Part shown: piece after piece, positions 32,267 to 41,566 of the stretch
How the letters are laid out: each line of letters opens with the position of its first letter
Position numbering within the stretch: the stretch's first letter is position 1
DNA from: Bradyrhizobium sp. 170
Lineage (GTDB): Bacteria > Pseudomonadota > Alphaproteobacteria > Rhizobiales > Xanthobacteraceae
NCBI RefSeq assembly: GCF_023101085.1
Contig: NZ_CP064703.1
Coordinates: 2,418,001-2,482,000, forward strand
Length of the DNA: 64,000 nt
Reading direction: 5' to 3'
Made by a program: the position numbers and the translations under genes
The notes under the pieces: model-generated
What the model saw: only the letters and a program-made list of their open reading frames with translations
Told to the model about the DNA's origin: nothing
Databases searched by the model: none

Positions 32267-33157
32267 CTAAAGCAGCGTCGCCTGCTTGATCTGCTTGACG
32301 CGGAAGTCGGCGTCGATGGCGCGCACGGTCTGCACACAGCGCCATTTTTCGCCGTCGCGCGCGATCGAAAACAGATTATACGCCGCGGCCGGATAATGCC
32401 GGTGCGCCAGCGCCGACGCCGACGGCACGCCGACCGCGGGGATCTGGCGGTCGGCGCCTTCGAGCCACATCGTCGAATGGATGTGGTCGTGGCCGTGCAG
32501 GACGAGTTCGACGCCGCGCCGCTTCAGCACGGCGCGGAGCGCCTTCGAATCGGTGAGCCGCTTCATTCGCGAACTCGACTGCAGGGGATGATGAACCAGC
32601 AGCACCCGGAATGCCTCATCGGCGGACATCTGCGCCAGATGGCGATCGAGCGCATCGAGCTGCGCGCGGCCGAGCCGGCCGGTTGCCATCAATGGTAGCG
32701 TCGGCACCGCCGAGGACACCCCGATCAGCGCCAGCGGGCCGCGTCGCCGCACGAATGGAAACCGCGTCTCGTCCGCCTCGGCATCGCCGCGCACATATTT
32801 GTCGAACGTGCCGGCGAAATGATGCCGCGTCGCCCACACATAGGCGTCGTGATTGCCGGGCACGATGGTGACATGCTCCGGCGTGCCGACGCTTTCGAGC
32901 CAGGCCTGGGCCGGGGTGAATTCGGCCTCCAGCGCCAGGTTGACGAGATCGCCGGTCACCGCGATGTGGTCCGGCCGCTGCGCCTGCATGTCGGCGACCA
33001 GCGCGTCCAGCACCTCGCGGCGGTGATATTTGTGGCGGTTGCGGGTCCAGTTGAGATAGCCCAGCGCACGCTTGCCCGCGAGATCGCGAAGCCGCGCCGC
33101 GGGTAGCGGCGGCAGATGCGGATCGGACAGATGCGCCAGCGTGAAAGTATCGCTCAT
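32267..33157 (-). CDS. metallophosphoesterase
   Basis: 296 residues with all calcineurin-like motifs in order: SDPH (D12, H14), GDLVN, GNHD, HHPL and HGHDHIH. These coordinate the two metals. Closest in style to the cyclic-nucleotide phosphodiesterase/CpdA-like and phosphohydrolase proteins; substrate unresolved. Cytosolic. Divergent neighbour is the Nudix gene at 33253. Confidence 0.9.
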   Translation of the reverse strand: MSDTFTLAHLSDPHLPPLPAARLRDLAGKRALGYLNWTRNRHKYHRREVLDALVADMQAQRPDHIAVTGDLVNLALEAEFTPAQAWLESVGTPEHVTIVPGNHDAYVWATRHHFAGTFDKYVRGDAEADETRFPFVRRRGPLALIGVSSAVPTLPLMATGRLGRAQLDALDRHLAQMSADEAFRVLLVHHPLQSSSRMKRLTDSKALRAVLKRRGVELVLHGHDHIHSTMWLEGADRQIPAVGVPSASALAHRHYPAAAYNLFSIARDGEKWRCVQTVRAIDADFRVKQIKQATLL

Positions 33158-33252
33158 TGGCGCTCTGCCGTATTCCCTGTGATATAGAGCCGTCGCACGA
33201 TCATGTCGGCGATATAAGGATCAAACGTGATAGCTGTCCATCCGAGGTTTGC

Positions 33253-33741
33253 GTGACGGCGCTGCAGCACTTGCGAAAACGTTTCGAACCGCAATTGCGG
33301 CGGGCCTTCCACCTGTATTGGCGGATGGCCCGCGGCATGACGCTCGGGGTCCGCGGCGTCGTGCTCGATGGCGACGACAAGGTGTTCCTGGTCAGGCACA
33401 GCTATGTCGCCGGCTGGCACCTGCCGGGCGGCGGGGTCGAGGTCGGCGAAACCTTTCTCGAAGCCTTGCGGCGGGAGCTGGTGGAGGAGGGACGGATCGA
33501 ACTGACCGGGGAGCCGGTCCTGCACGGCCTGTTCTTCAACGGCCACGTCTCCCGCCGCGACCACGTCGCGGTTTATGTCGTGAGGCAGTTCCGGCAGGAC
33601 CGCCTGCCGAAGCCCAACCACGAGATCGTGGAGTGCGGGTTTTATGCGGCAGGCGAGTTGCCGGCGGAGACCACCAGGGGCACGCGGCTCCGGATCGCCG
33701 AAGTGCTCGACGGTACGGCGCCGATTGCGACCTGGCGCTGA
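33253..33741 (+). CDS. Nudix hydrolase
   Basis: 162 residues from GTG 33253 (preceded by GAGGTTTGC). Nudix box GGVEVGETFLEALRRELVEE at about 60-79: G-x5-E-x7-R-E-L-x-E-E is intact, but the Gly expected two residues later is Arg (EEGRI). Such variants hydrolyse nucleoside diphosphate derivatives or polyphosphates; substrate unknown. A longer in-frame extension upstream has no support. Divergent from the phosphoesterase gene. Confidence 0.85.
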   Translation: MTALQHLRKRFEPQLRRAFHLYWRMARGMTLGVRGVVLDGDDKVFLVRHSYVAGWHLPGGGVEVGETFLEALRRELVEEGRIELTGEPVLHGLFFNGHVSRRDHVAVYVVRQFRQDRLPKPNHEIVECGFYAAGELPAETTRGTRLRIAEVLDGTAPIATWR

Positions 33742-33776
33742 CGCGTGGTGCGATTGCTTCGCGCCTTTGCAGCGCA

Positions 33777-33880
33777 TAGAGCGTTTTCCAGCGAAGTGGC
33801 GACCGGTTCGCGTCAAGAAAACGCTTCAAATAAAAAACCTAGAGCCCCGTTCCGATTCCATCGGAACGGAAAAGGCTCTA
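33777..33880. repeat. dispersed element, family E copy 2
   Basis: TAGAGCGTTTTCCAGCGAAG ... GTTCCGATTCCATCGGAAC ... GGCTCTA. It occupies the gap between the Nudix stop and the membrane protein start. Confidence 0.85.
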
Positions 33881-33903
33881 GAAGCGGACAAACAGGGTTC
33901 GAC

Positions 33904-35055
33904 ATGGGCAGGATGAAAATTTTCAGGCTCCTCTGCGGCTTCGGCCTGCTCGCGCTGTTGGCGAGCAATATCTGGACGATGTCGCGCTGGAGCGAAAGCC
34001 GCGGCGTCTATGACGACGTCTGCTATCTGCGACAGGCGCATCTGTTCCAGAAATACGGCTTCAGTGGCATCGATACCAACATCGTTTTCGACGACGATGA
34101 CTATCTCAAGAACAAGCTGAAGGCGATCGGCTATGCGGAATGGAACGACGTGAAGCGCGTTCCCTGCCACACCTGGATTCCGGCGGCCGACAAATATGTC
34201 ATGCAATACCCGCCGGGCACCGGATTCGCGCTGGCGCTGTTTCGCGAGGGGTTTCAGGTGATCCCGCTCTATGTGCTGGCGAACATGACGATCCTTGCCT
34301 TTGCGCTGCTTGCGTTGTTTCGTGCACGCGACCCGGCCTCGCTCGCGCTGGCTGCGGTATTCGGCTTCGCGGCGCTCTACCTGATGATCAACCCGAGCAA
34401 GGCGAGCTATTCGGTGCCGCCGACCATGATGGTGTGCGCGGTCGCAGGCTTTCTCACCGCGAGATTCCTTGCAAGGCCGCCACGACGCGGGCTCCTTCTG
34501 ATCGCGCTGGTGGGCCTGCTGATCGGCGTCTCCGTCAACTTCCGACTGCCCAACCTGTTTCTGGCGGCGGGCTATTGCCTGTATCTTGCCGGCGCGTTCC
34601 TGCTGGCGCGCAGCAAGGAAGCGTTCCTGCACGGGCTCTGGTTTGGTGTCTCGTTCCTGATCGGGATAGTGCCGACGCTGATTGCCAATGCAATCAATGC
34701 GGGGAGTCCGTTCTCGACCACCTATGGAGGCGTCGATGCGCTGCCGCCCGATCTGAACACCGGCGTCCTGTTAAGCTATCTCGTTGACGTTCAGTTCACC
34801 TTGCTGGCTATATCGGCGATCTGGACTGCCTGGCTATGGCGTGCCAATCAAGGCCGCGCAAAGCATGTTGCAATTCTGGTCGCCGTAAACCTCGCGGTAA
34901 ACCTGATTTTCTTCATGACCCATCCGATATTTACGCCATATTATATCATTCCGATCGACATGCTCTCGCTCTGGACTTTGCTGTTCGCAACGCTCGATCT
35001 GCGCGGCGAACGGGTCGCAGAAAGTGCGGCCTTCCCTCAAGCGGCCAACGCCTGA
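33904..35055 (+). CDS. polytopic membrane protein, glycosyltransferase-associated
   Basis: 383 residues from ATG 33904. About nine or ten hydrophobic segments are visible (for example LLCGFGLLALLASNIW, LYVLANMTILAFALLALF, LLLIALVGLLIGVSV, LFLAAGYCLYLAGAFLLA, AILVAVNLAVNLIFF). A periplasmic loop with YDDVCYLRQAHLFQKYG, containing acidic residues after the first helix, resembles the first loop of dolichyl-phosphate mannosyl/ArnT-type GT-C transferases. The next gene is a DPM-like GT2 46 bases on, so the pair could make and use a polyprenyl-phosphate sugar. Confidence 0.7.
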   Translation: MGRMKIFRLLCGFGLLALLASNIWTMSRWSESRGVYDDVCYLRQAHLFQKYGFSGIDTNIVFDDDDYLKNKLKAIGYAEWNDVKRVPCHTWIPAADKYVMQYPPGTGFALALFREGFQVIPLYVLANMTILAFALLALFRARDPASLALAAVFGFAALYLMINPSKASYSVPPTMMVCAVAGFLTARFLARPPRRGLLLIALVGLLIGVSVNFRLPNLFLAAGYCLYLAGAFLLARSKEAFLHGLWFGVSFLIGIVPTLIANAINAGSPFSTTYGGVDALPPDLNTGVLLSYLVDVQFTLLAISAIWTAWLWRANQGRAKHVAILVAVNLAVNLIFFMTHPIFTPYYIIPIDMLSLWTLLFATLDLRGERVAESAAFPQAANA

Positions 35056-35101
35056 TTGCGGTATGACGCGCCATGGACGGATTTAATTCGGTGAGCGTGC
35101 G

Positions 35102-36037
35102 ATGACGACACCAGCGCTGCGGGTTGCGGTTCTGGTGCCGTGCTTCAATGAGGAAGCCGCGGTCGCTACCGTGGTCTCCGACTTCCGCAAGGCGCTGCCG
35201 ACGGCTGAGATTTTCGTCTACGACAATAATTCGGGGGATCGCACTGTCGAGGTGGCGCGCGCTGCCGACGCCATCGTGCGCAGCGAGCGCCGTCAGGGCA
35301 AGGGGCATGTGGTGCGGCGCATGTTCGCCGATATCGACGCCGACGTCTATGTGCTGGTCGATGGCGACGCGACCTATGACGCGCCGAGCGCCCCGCGCAT
35401 GATCGATGCGCTGGTCAACGACCACCTCGATATGGTGGTGGGCTTTCGCGTCGACCAGTCGGTCGCCGCCTACCGTCCCGGCCACCGCACCGGCAACTGG
35501 ATGCTGACGAGCTTCCTTTCCACGGTGTTCGGCCAGGCGTTCAAGGACATCCTTTCCGGCTACCGCGTGTTCTCGCGCCGCTTCGTCAAATCCTTTCCGG
35601 TGCTGTCAGACGGTTTCGAGATCGAAACCGAGCTCAGCGTGCACGCGCTCGAACTGGCGCTGCCGGTGGTGGAAATCGAGACGCCTTATTATGCCCGCCC
35701 CGAAGGATCGTTCAGCAAGCTTAACACCTGGCGCGACGGTTTCCGGATTCTCGGCACCATCCTGAAGCTGTACCGGTCGGAAAAGCCGCTGCGGTTCTTC
35801 ACGGTCATCGGCGTCTTCCTGATGCTGGTCTCGATCGGCCTCGCGATCCCCGTGATCATCACCTATCTCGAGGAAGGCCTCGTTCCGCGGCTGCCGACCG
35901 CGGTGCTGTCGATGGGCCTGATGATCGTGGCGGTGCTGTCGGTATCTTCGGGGCTGGTGCTGGATACGGTGACGCGCGGCCGTCGAGAGATGAAGCTTTT
36001 GGCCTATCTGTCCCAGCCGGCCATCAAAAGGGATTAA
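35102..36037 (+). CDS. family 2 glycosyltransferase with C-terminal membrane helices
   Basis: 311 residues. GT-A fold: VAVLVPCFNEEAAVATVV, YDNNSGDRTVEVA, DVYVLVDGDATYDAP (DxD-like) and LSGYRVFSRRFVKSFP. Two membrane helices follow (about 237-255 FFTVIGVFLMLVSIGLAIP and about 275-300 AVLSMGLMIVAVLSVSSGLV). This is the DPM1/GtrB-like layout that forms polyprenyl-phosphate sugars. Immediately downstream of a GT-C-like membrane protein. Confidence 0.85.
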   Translation: MTTPALRVAVLVPCFNEEAAVATVVSDFRKALPTAEIFVYDNNSGDRTVEVARAADAIVRSERRQGKGHVVRRMFADIDADVYVLVDGDATYDAPSAPRMIDALVNDHLDMVVGFRVDQSVAAYRPGHRTGNWMLTSFLSTVFGQAFKDILSGYRVFSRRFVKSFPVLSDGFEIETELSVHALELALPVVEIETPYYARPEGSFSKLNTWRDGFRILGTILKLYRSEKPLRFFTVIGVFLMLVSIGLAIPVIITYLEEGLVPRLPTAVLSMGLMIVAVLSVSSGLVLDTVTRGRREMKLLAYLSQPAIKRD

Positions 36038-36104
36038 GGCAATACGGGGATTGCCGCCTCCGGCAATGGACCGCGCCGCCGCCAGATGCTATCTCGCGCC
36101 CATC

Positions 36105-36617
36105 ATGAGCGAACTTGACGTCACCATACTGGCTGAAACACCAAAGGACGCGCAGGCGATCGAACGCCTGCACGAGCGCACGTTCGGTCCCGGCCGTTTC
36201 GTGCTGAGCGCCTACCGCCTGCGCGAGCATGTCGATCATCTGCTCGAGCTGTCGTTCACGGCGCGGATCGGCACGTTGCTGGTCGGCTCCGTACGGCAAT
36301 TGCCGATCTGCATCGGCGACACGCCGGCCCTGATGCTCGGGCCGTTGACGGTCGAGCCGCCGTTCCGAAAGCGCGGCGTCGGCCGTATGCTGCTCGATCG
36401 CTCGCTGCAGGACGCCAAGGCCAAGGGCCATCGCCTGGTCATTCTGGTCGGCGACGAACCCTATTACAGCCGCGTCGGCTTCAAGGTGGTGCCGAAGGGA
36501 CGCGTGATCATGCCGGGTCCCGTCGATTACAGCCGCCTGTTGGTAGCAGAGCTGGTCGATGGCGCCTTCGAAGGCGTCTCCGGCGATATCCGGCCGGACT
36601 GGAGCAAGGCGCGGTAG
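36105..36617 (+). CDS. GNAT-family N-acetyltransferase (YhbS type)
   Basis: 170 residues from ATG 36105. Acetyl-CoA site: LGPLTVEPPFRKRGVGRML (Q/R-x-x-G-x-G-like loop RKRGVGRML) and the following DAKAKGHRLVILVGDEPYYS, which is characteristic of COG3153. No ribosome site seen before the ATG. Substrate unknown. Confidence 0.85.
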   Translation: MSELDVTILAETPKDAQAIERLHERTFGPGRFVLSAYRLREHVDHLLELSFTARIGTLLVGSVRQLPICIGDTPALMLGPLTVEPPFRKRGVGRMLLDRSLQDAKAKGHRLVILVGDEPYYSRVGFKVVPKGRVIMPGPVDYSRLLVAELVDGAFEGVSGDIRPDWSKAR

Positions 36618-36660
36618 CGTATCGGCCAGGACGGTTGAGCCGCTCGGCGTCGTGCTCGGG

Positions 36661-38451
36661 TCAAGGAGACGGTTTCCTTACTCCGCTCGTCTCTCCCGAA
36701 GACCGGGTCCCGCCCGCCGCTTGCTGCAGTTCGTGCCGGAATTCCTCGCGCTTTTCGTGGATGGAGGCGACGACCAGCCCCATTGCCACGCCGAGGCCGA
36801 TCAGGGCCGCTTCTGATAACAACAGGCTTGCTTCGATGGTCTCGGGCACGGCGTCGGTGACGCCAATCTGATAAAGATGCCGCGCATGCTCGGCGTCGCG
36901 GGCGCGCGACACCACCAGCATGTCTTCCCTGAGCGCGCGGACCTGCCCGACGATTTCGTCGATGCCCTTGGCTTCGCCGATGGTGACGATGACTGCCGCG
37001 GCCTCCATGAGGCCGCAACTCTTCAAAAACTCCGGATTGGTCGCGTCACCGTAATACACGGTGCGCCCCAGCCTGCGCTGTTCCGGCACGGCCGCGGCGT
37101 CATTGTCGACGGCAAGGTATTGGAACTGGTGCCGATCGAGCATCGCGCAGACGACCTGTCCGACCCGGCCGTGTCCGACGACGATGGCATGACCGGCACC
37201 CGCGCTCGGTGCGACGGCAAGTTCGGGATCGAGAGGCTTGTCTTCGCGTACCATCGGCGCAAGCCGCCGCGCGGCATGGGAGAGCGCTGGAATGAGCACC
37301 ATGGTCAGCGACGTCAGAGCGACCGTGAAACTCGACACCTTGGCATCGACCAGACCGAGCGTTGTCGCCATGCCGATCGCGACGAACGCGAACTCGCCGC
37401 CCGGGCCGAGCAGGAGACCCGTTTCGATGGCCGCTTGCCAGGAAAGGCGAAACAGCCGGGCGAGGGCGATGAGGATGATGGATTTCACGGCAACGAGCCC
37501 GATGGCGGCCCCAATCAACCAAACGGGATCGCGGGCAAGCTCGCGGAAATCGATGTTCATGCCGACCGTGAAGAAGAACAGGCCCAGCAGGAGTCCCTTG
37601 AAAGGATCGATGGCGGTTTCGATCGCCTTGCGGAATTCGGTCTCGGCCAGCAGCAGGCCGGCGACGAAGGCGCCGAGCGCCATCGAGAAGCCGGCCACGG
37701 CGGCGGCCACCCCGGTTGCGACGATCACGAACAGCGTGGTGGCCACGAACAGGTCGCTCATGCCCACGGATGCGACCAGACGGAACAGCGGCCGCATCAC
37801 CACGCGGCCGACGATGACGATCACGCCGAGCGCGATGGCGGCGTTGGTGAGCGCCAGCAGGAGAGTGCCGGCAACAGAACCAGATTCGCCGGCGCCGAGA
37901 ATGGAGATGAACAGCAGGAGCGGCGCCACCGCCAGGTCCTGTGCCAGCAGGATCGCGAAACTGGCGCGGCCCGCGCTTGTCTTCAGCCGTCCCTGCCGGG
38001 AAAGCACGTCGACGACGATGGCGGTCGACGACAGCGCCAGGCAGGCACCGACGATGAGCGGCACCGGCGGCTTGCCGCCGGCAAGGATTACGGCTGCACC
38101 GATCGCGGCTGCGGAGAACACGATCTGCAGGCTGCCCAGTCCGAAAACCAGGCGGCGCATCGTCTTCAACCGCTCATAGGACAGCTCCATGCCGATCAGG
38201 AACAGCAGGAACACGATGCCGAGGTCTGCGAAACCGGCGACGTTCTTTGCGTCAACCACGGTAAACCAGTACAGGAATGGGAATTCGCCGATAAACGAAC
38301 CAAGCCCCAGGGGACCGAGGATCGCGCCCGCTCCAAGATAGCCGAGGACGGGATTGAAGCCGAACCGGCGCACCAATGGAATGACGATGCCCGCGGTGCC
38401 GAGCAGGACGAGGGCATCGCTGTAGACGGGAATGTTGATCGCCGAGGGCAT
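36661..38451 (-). CDS. Kef-type monovalent cation:proton antiporter with RCK domain
   Basis: 596 residues. Twelve or so membrane segments (about 10-390; PF00999 CPA2 core, with SSTAIVVDVL and QDLAVAPLLLF). C-terminal TrkA-N domain starting VVGHGRVGQVVCAMLDRH, with the acidic residue AVDNDAAAVPE binding nucleotide and GDATNPEFL. It exchanges K+ or Na+ for H+ and is gated by NAD(H) or glutathione-type ligands in relatives. The closest type is YbaL/KefB-like. Standalone on this strand; a hairpin lies between it and the TonB receptor end. Confidence 0.9.
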   Translation of the reverse strand: MPSAINIPVYSDALVLLGTAGIVIPLVRRFGFNPVLGYLGAGAILGPLGLGSFIGEFPFLYWFTVVDAKNVAGFADLGIVFLLFLIGMELSYERLKTMRRLVFGLGSLQIVFSAAAIGAAVILAGGKPPVPLIVGACLALSSTAIVVDVLSRQGRLKTSAGRASFAILLAQDLAVAPLLLFISILGAGESGSVAGTLLLALTNAAIALGVIVIVGRVVMRPLFRLVASVGMSDLFVATTLFVIVATGVAAAVAGFSMALGAFVAGLLLAETEFRKAIETAIDPFKGLLLGLFFFTVGMNIDFRELARDPVWLIGAAIGLVAVKSIILIALARLFRLSWQAAIETGLLLGPGGEFAFVAIGMATTLGLVDAKVSSFTVALTSLTMVLIPALSHAARRLAPMVREDKPLDPELAVAPSAGAGHAIVVGHGRVGQVVCAMLDRHQFQYLAVDNDAAAVPEQRRLGRTVYYGDATNPEFLKSCGLMEAAAVIVTIGEAKGIDEIVGQVRALREDMLVVSRARDAEHARHLYQIGVTDAVPETIEASLLLSEAALIGLGVAMGLVVASIHEKREEFRHELQQAAGGTRSSGETSGVRKPSP

Positions 38452-38539
38452 CTATCCGGGTTCGTCAGCTCGCATCGGGCAAGGCATGTCCTGGACGGTG
38501 CGATATCCGAATCCGATATCCACCGTCATCCATGCCGAC

Positions 38540-38562
38540 GTTAGCTGGTACCACCAGCTAAC
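38540..38562. other. perfect hairpin between TonB receptor stop and antiporter start
   Basis: GTTAGCTGGT / ACCAGCTAAC around a 3-base loop (ACC). Lies 20 bases past the TonB receptor stop on the same strand and 89 bases before the antiporter ATG. No U-run, so either a rho-dependent end or a regulatory site. Confidence 0.55.
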
Positions 38563-38582
38563 GCCACCCATCAGCGTCTGAC

Positions 38583-40973
38583 CTAGAACTTCAGATTGGC
38601 AAACGCGCGCACGCCGATGCCCGGCAGCAAGACCTGGTCCTTGTTGAAGGACGCCGAATTGCGGATGTTCTCGTTCAAAAGGTTGTTGCCGACGAGGCCG
38701 ACCATCATCTCGCGTGCGCCGAACCAGGAAGGATCAAGCTTGGTCTTGTAGCTGACCTCCGCCTTCAACAGGTTGTAGCCTGCGGTTGGCGTCTCGCCGA
38801 TCGGGGCGATATCGTTCTGAGCGAAGGCGTGCAGCAGGTTGATCCGCGTCAGCCAATTGGCATCGCGCCAAAACAGGCCGCCGCCGACTCGCACCGGCGG
38901 AATTCGCGGAACATTGGTGCCGTCGTTGAAGGTCGCGCGCACCACATCGAACTGGTTCTCGACGCCCCAGATGCCGCCGTAGAGCGGCCCCACGTCCAAC
39001 TGGCTCTGGAATTCGCCGCCACGGAAGGTGGCGTCGCGTTGCGAATAGACCGCCTGGTTCAGCTCAAGGGGATAGGCCGGATCGGCGGGACCGACGCAAG
39101 CGACATCCTCGCAGGTGTTGCCGGTGAGACGACGGTAAATGAAGCCATTGAACTTGGTGTAGTACGCAGTTGCTTCGAATCGGAAGGGGCCGGTGGCGCG
39201 TCGTAGTCCGATCTCGACTGACTTGGCGGTCTCCATGCCCAGATTGGGATTGCCGATGTCGAAGGTGACAGTTGCTTCGTGCACCCCGCGCGAAAACAGT
39301 TCCGCCGGTTTGGGCGCCCGCTCGACGTATTGAGCGGTGATACTCGCAACCAGTTCGCCTGGAAGGTTCTGGATCAAGCCGATGCTCGCGCTCTTCGGCG
39401 TGAAGCTGAGATTGCGGGCTGTCGGCGGACCGATATCGCCGGGATTGGCATTGAGGTCGAACAACTCCGGAATAAATGCCGGCGTCGTTCCGCTGAGACT
39501 GACATGCTCGATACGGCCCGCGATCTGCGCCTTGGTTGAGTCGGTGAACTTCAACTCGTTGAAGACGTAGCCGGCGACCCTGTTATTCTTGTTGGGATCA
39601 AACAACCCGTTGAGCGGGCTGGTTGGATCGTCCGGACTCGGCGCCGTTAGTTCCTGATGCCCGGCCTGCAGGCCGAAGGCGGTCGTAACTGCGGCAAAGC
39701 GCGCGTTGAACGGCGCCATCTGCACCTCCACGCGCCCTTCCTGCTCCTTGTTGGTAAAGGTCTGCCGCACGCCAAGGGACGAGAAGTCGGCGGGATCGGC
39801 GAGCGCGATCTCGTTATGCTTGTAATCGGTGGCGCCCGCCCAGAACCTGATGGCGTCGATCGCCGCCGCATCCGGCCGGTATTCGCCCTTGGCCGTGAAT
39901 TTGGTTTGGCGCGCGTCGATCCGGGACTGGTGATCGGAGGGCTCAATTCCGGGAATGCGGTAGAGCGTCTCGTTCTGCGTGATCGCCGCGCCGATAAATC
40001 CGCCATGGAAGATGTAGGAGCCGCCAATCGATGCACCAGCCGCCTGCATCGCCGAATTCGGCTGCCGGCCGTTGACCGGGCGGGTCTGGTCGAACAAATA
40101 CGGATAGCCCGGAATGCTGTAATCGCTGGCCTTGCGGCCATAGGCGTCGGCATGAACAGCGAAATTGCCACCGCCGGCATCGATCAGGATGCCGCCATCG
40201 ACACCGCGGTCGACGGAATTGACGGCCGTTCGGGTTTCGACCGTGACGCAGGAAGGTGATCCTACGTTTGCGAGCGGCGCTTTCGCCGGCAGTCCGTAGG
40301 TCTGAAACGGTGTGGCCGCACATGAAGGCAGGGCGTCCGGGATGCGATTGTTGGTTGCGCTGACGACGCCGCCGATCGATGTCGATCCGTAGCGCATCGC
40401 CGCCGGACCGCGGATAACTTCCACCTGGTTTGTCGCCAGTGGATCGACTGGCACGAAATGGTCTTCGCCGAGATCGGACGCACCGCCAGCGTTGGTGCCG
40501 TTCTCGAGGATGCCGACGCGATTGACGTCGAGGCCCCGGATGATCGGCCGGCTCGCGGCACCGGGCGCGAAGGTTGAGCCGGTAATGCCGGGCTTGGAAA
40601 AGAGGAGATCGCCAAGCTGGGCGGTGCCTTGGCGGCGGATCTCCTCGTTGGGCACCACAGTGACGGTCGCAAATTGATCCGTGACGATGGGGAGCACGCC
40701 CTGCTGGGGTGCGGCCGCGACAGGTGCGGCTTGCGGTTCTGCCGCGCGTTGCCGGTTTTGGCCGGGCGCGGTGCGGGCGACGCGCACCGGCGTGCGCGAA
40801 GGCACAACGGCTCGCCGCCGCACAATCGGGCTCGGCGCCGTCACGGTGATTTCAGGTAGTTGTGTCGATGAGGATGGCGCTGCGTCCTGTGCCAGCGCGC
40901 CGTCGGCCATCGCGCATAGCAATAGCCAGCTTGCTCCACCGAAATGGAACGCTCGTTTCTTCTTGAATGTCAT
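38583..40973 (-). CDS. TonB-dependent outer-membrane receptor, ZnuD-like
   Basis: 796 residues from ATG 40973 (AGGATCGGGACA before it). Signal peptide about 1-27 ending ALAQ. Plug domain about 90-220 contains IRRQGTAQLGDLLFSKPGIT, PIIRGLDVNRVGILENG, DHFVPVDPLATNQVEVIRGP and GVVSATNNRI; the barrel ends FANLKF with terminal Phe. The D-H-x3-V/I-D-P-L segment in the plug is typical of ZnuD-type zinc receptors. A Cys pair (PSCAATPF, GSPSCVTV) in the first extracellular loop also resembles ZnuD. It is downstream of the His/Cys-rich small gene and behind a Zur-like box. Likely imports zinc or a zinc chelate. Confidence 0.8.
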   Translation of the reverse strand: MTFKKKRAFHFGGASWLLLCAMADGALAQDAAPSSSTQLPEITVTAPSPIVRRRAVVPSRTPVRVARTAPGQNRQRAAEPQAAPVAAAPQQGVLPIVTDQFATVTVVPNEEIRRQGTAQLGDLLFSKPGITGSTFAPGAASRPIIRGLDVNRVGILENGTNAGGASDLGEDHFVPVDPLATNQVEVIRGPAAMRYGSTSIGGVVSATNNRIPDALPSCAATPFQTYGLPAKAPLANVGSPSCVTVETRTAVNSVDRGVDGGILIDAGGGNFAVHADAYGRKASDYSIPGYPYLFDQTRPVNGRQPNSAMQAAGASIGGSYIFHGGFIGAAITQNETLYRIPGIEPSDHQSRIDARQTKFTAKGEYRPDAAAIDAIRFWAGATDYKHNEIALADPADFSSLGVRQTFTNKEQEGRVEVQMAPFNARFAAVTTAFGLQAGHQELTAPSPDDPTSPLNGLFDPNKNNRVAGYVFNELKFTDSTKAQIAGRIEHVSLSGTTPAFIPELFDLNANPGDIGPPTARNLSFTPKSASIGLIQNLPGELVASITAQYVERAPKPAELFSRGVHEATVTFDIGNPNLGMETAKSVEIGLRRATGPFRFEATAYYTKFNGFIYRRLTGNTCEDVACVGPADPAYPLELNQAVYSQRDATFRGGEFQSQLDVGPLYGGIWGVENQFDVVRATFNDGTNVPRIPPVRVGGGLFWRDANWLTRINLLHAFAQNDIAPIGETPTAGYNLLKAEVSYKTKLDPSWFGAREMMVGLVGNNLLNENIRNSASFNKDQVLLPGIGVRAFANLKF

Positions 40974-41072
40974 TGTCCCGATCCTGATCCCGTCGATGTG
41001 CGACAGGCCGATTCCGATTTTCCCCTTGGGAAACGCGCTAGGCGCCGGCGATTCCCTCGGAAAGTGCATCAA

Positions 41073-41477
41073 TCAATCGAGGTCAGGAGACGGAGGCGCG
41101 CGGGACTGGAACGCGGGATGGGGCGAGCCGAGATGCGCGAATTCGGCATCGGTGGCCAGGTGGAGAAGCTCGATCGCCTGTGGCAGTTCCAGCAAGGGCG
41201 ATGTGGCAAACAGGAAATTGTTGGCCAGCGAATTGACGGCGCAGATGACGCAGGCATGCGCCGTATGCTGATCGGTATCGTGATCGGAAGGCTGTTGCGG
41301 CTCTAATTCGCTGGCCGCATCAAGCGCCGCGTGGGCAAGATCGGCGCTCGTCAGGCCGGGTCGCGGCGGCTGCGCGGCAGCCTCGTGGAAATGCCCGAAC
41401 GACAGCGCAAACTGGATGGCGAGCGCGAACAGCGCCAGCCGCGAGCCAGTTTTGATGTTCGACCGAAACCACTTCAT
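41073..41477 (-). CDS. DUF2946-type small exported protein, His/Cys-rich
   Basis: 134 residues from ATG 41477. Signal anchor about 10-30 (SRLALFALAIQFALSFGHFH). The mature part has HFHEAAAQ, then a metal-prone cluster HDTDQHTAHACVICAVNSLA (about 78-97) with four His and a C-x2-C. The ACVICA block and length fit DUF2946. It is the first gene after the Zur-like box and 99 bases before the TonB receptor, so probably co-transcribed with it. A periplasmic zinc-binding helper is a reasonable guess but unproven. Confidence 0.7.
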   Translation of the reverse strand: MKWFRSNIKTGSRLALFALAIQFALSFGHFHEAAAQPPRPGLTSADLAHAALDAASELEPQQPSDHDTDQHTAHACVICAVNSLANNFLFATSPLLELPQAIELLHLATDAEFAHLGSPHPAFQSRAPPSPDLD

Positions 41478-41528
41478 GCCGACGGGCGCCCCGCATCGAA
41501 GGGCCAGGAGCACTCCTGACCCCTTCGA

Positions 41529-41566
41529 TGTTATAATATAACACCAGTCATCACCGGACCGGTCAA
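41529..41566 (-). promoter_or_regulatory. Zur-like box and promoter of the DUF2946-TonB receptor operon
   Basis: Palindrome TGTTATAATATAACA (41529-41543, arms of 7 around one A). On the minus strand a TTGACC -35 (41561-41566) is followed about 20 bases later by TATATT overlapping the palindrome, so a bound repressor would block RNA polymerase. The sequence fits the alphaproteobacterial Zur consensus. Located 52 bases upstream of the ATG. Confidence 0.65.

Noticed and set aside
36877..38544. Plus-strand open frame of about 555 residues opposite the antiporter
   Set aside because: Asp/His/Arg-rich shadow of a hydrophobic membrane protein; antiporter motifs are clear on the minus strand.
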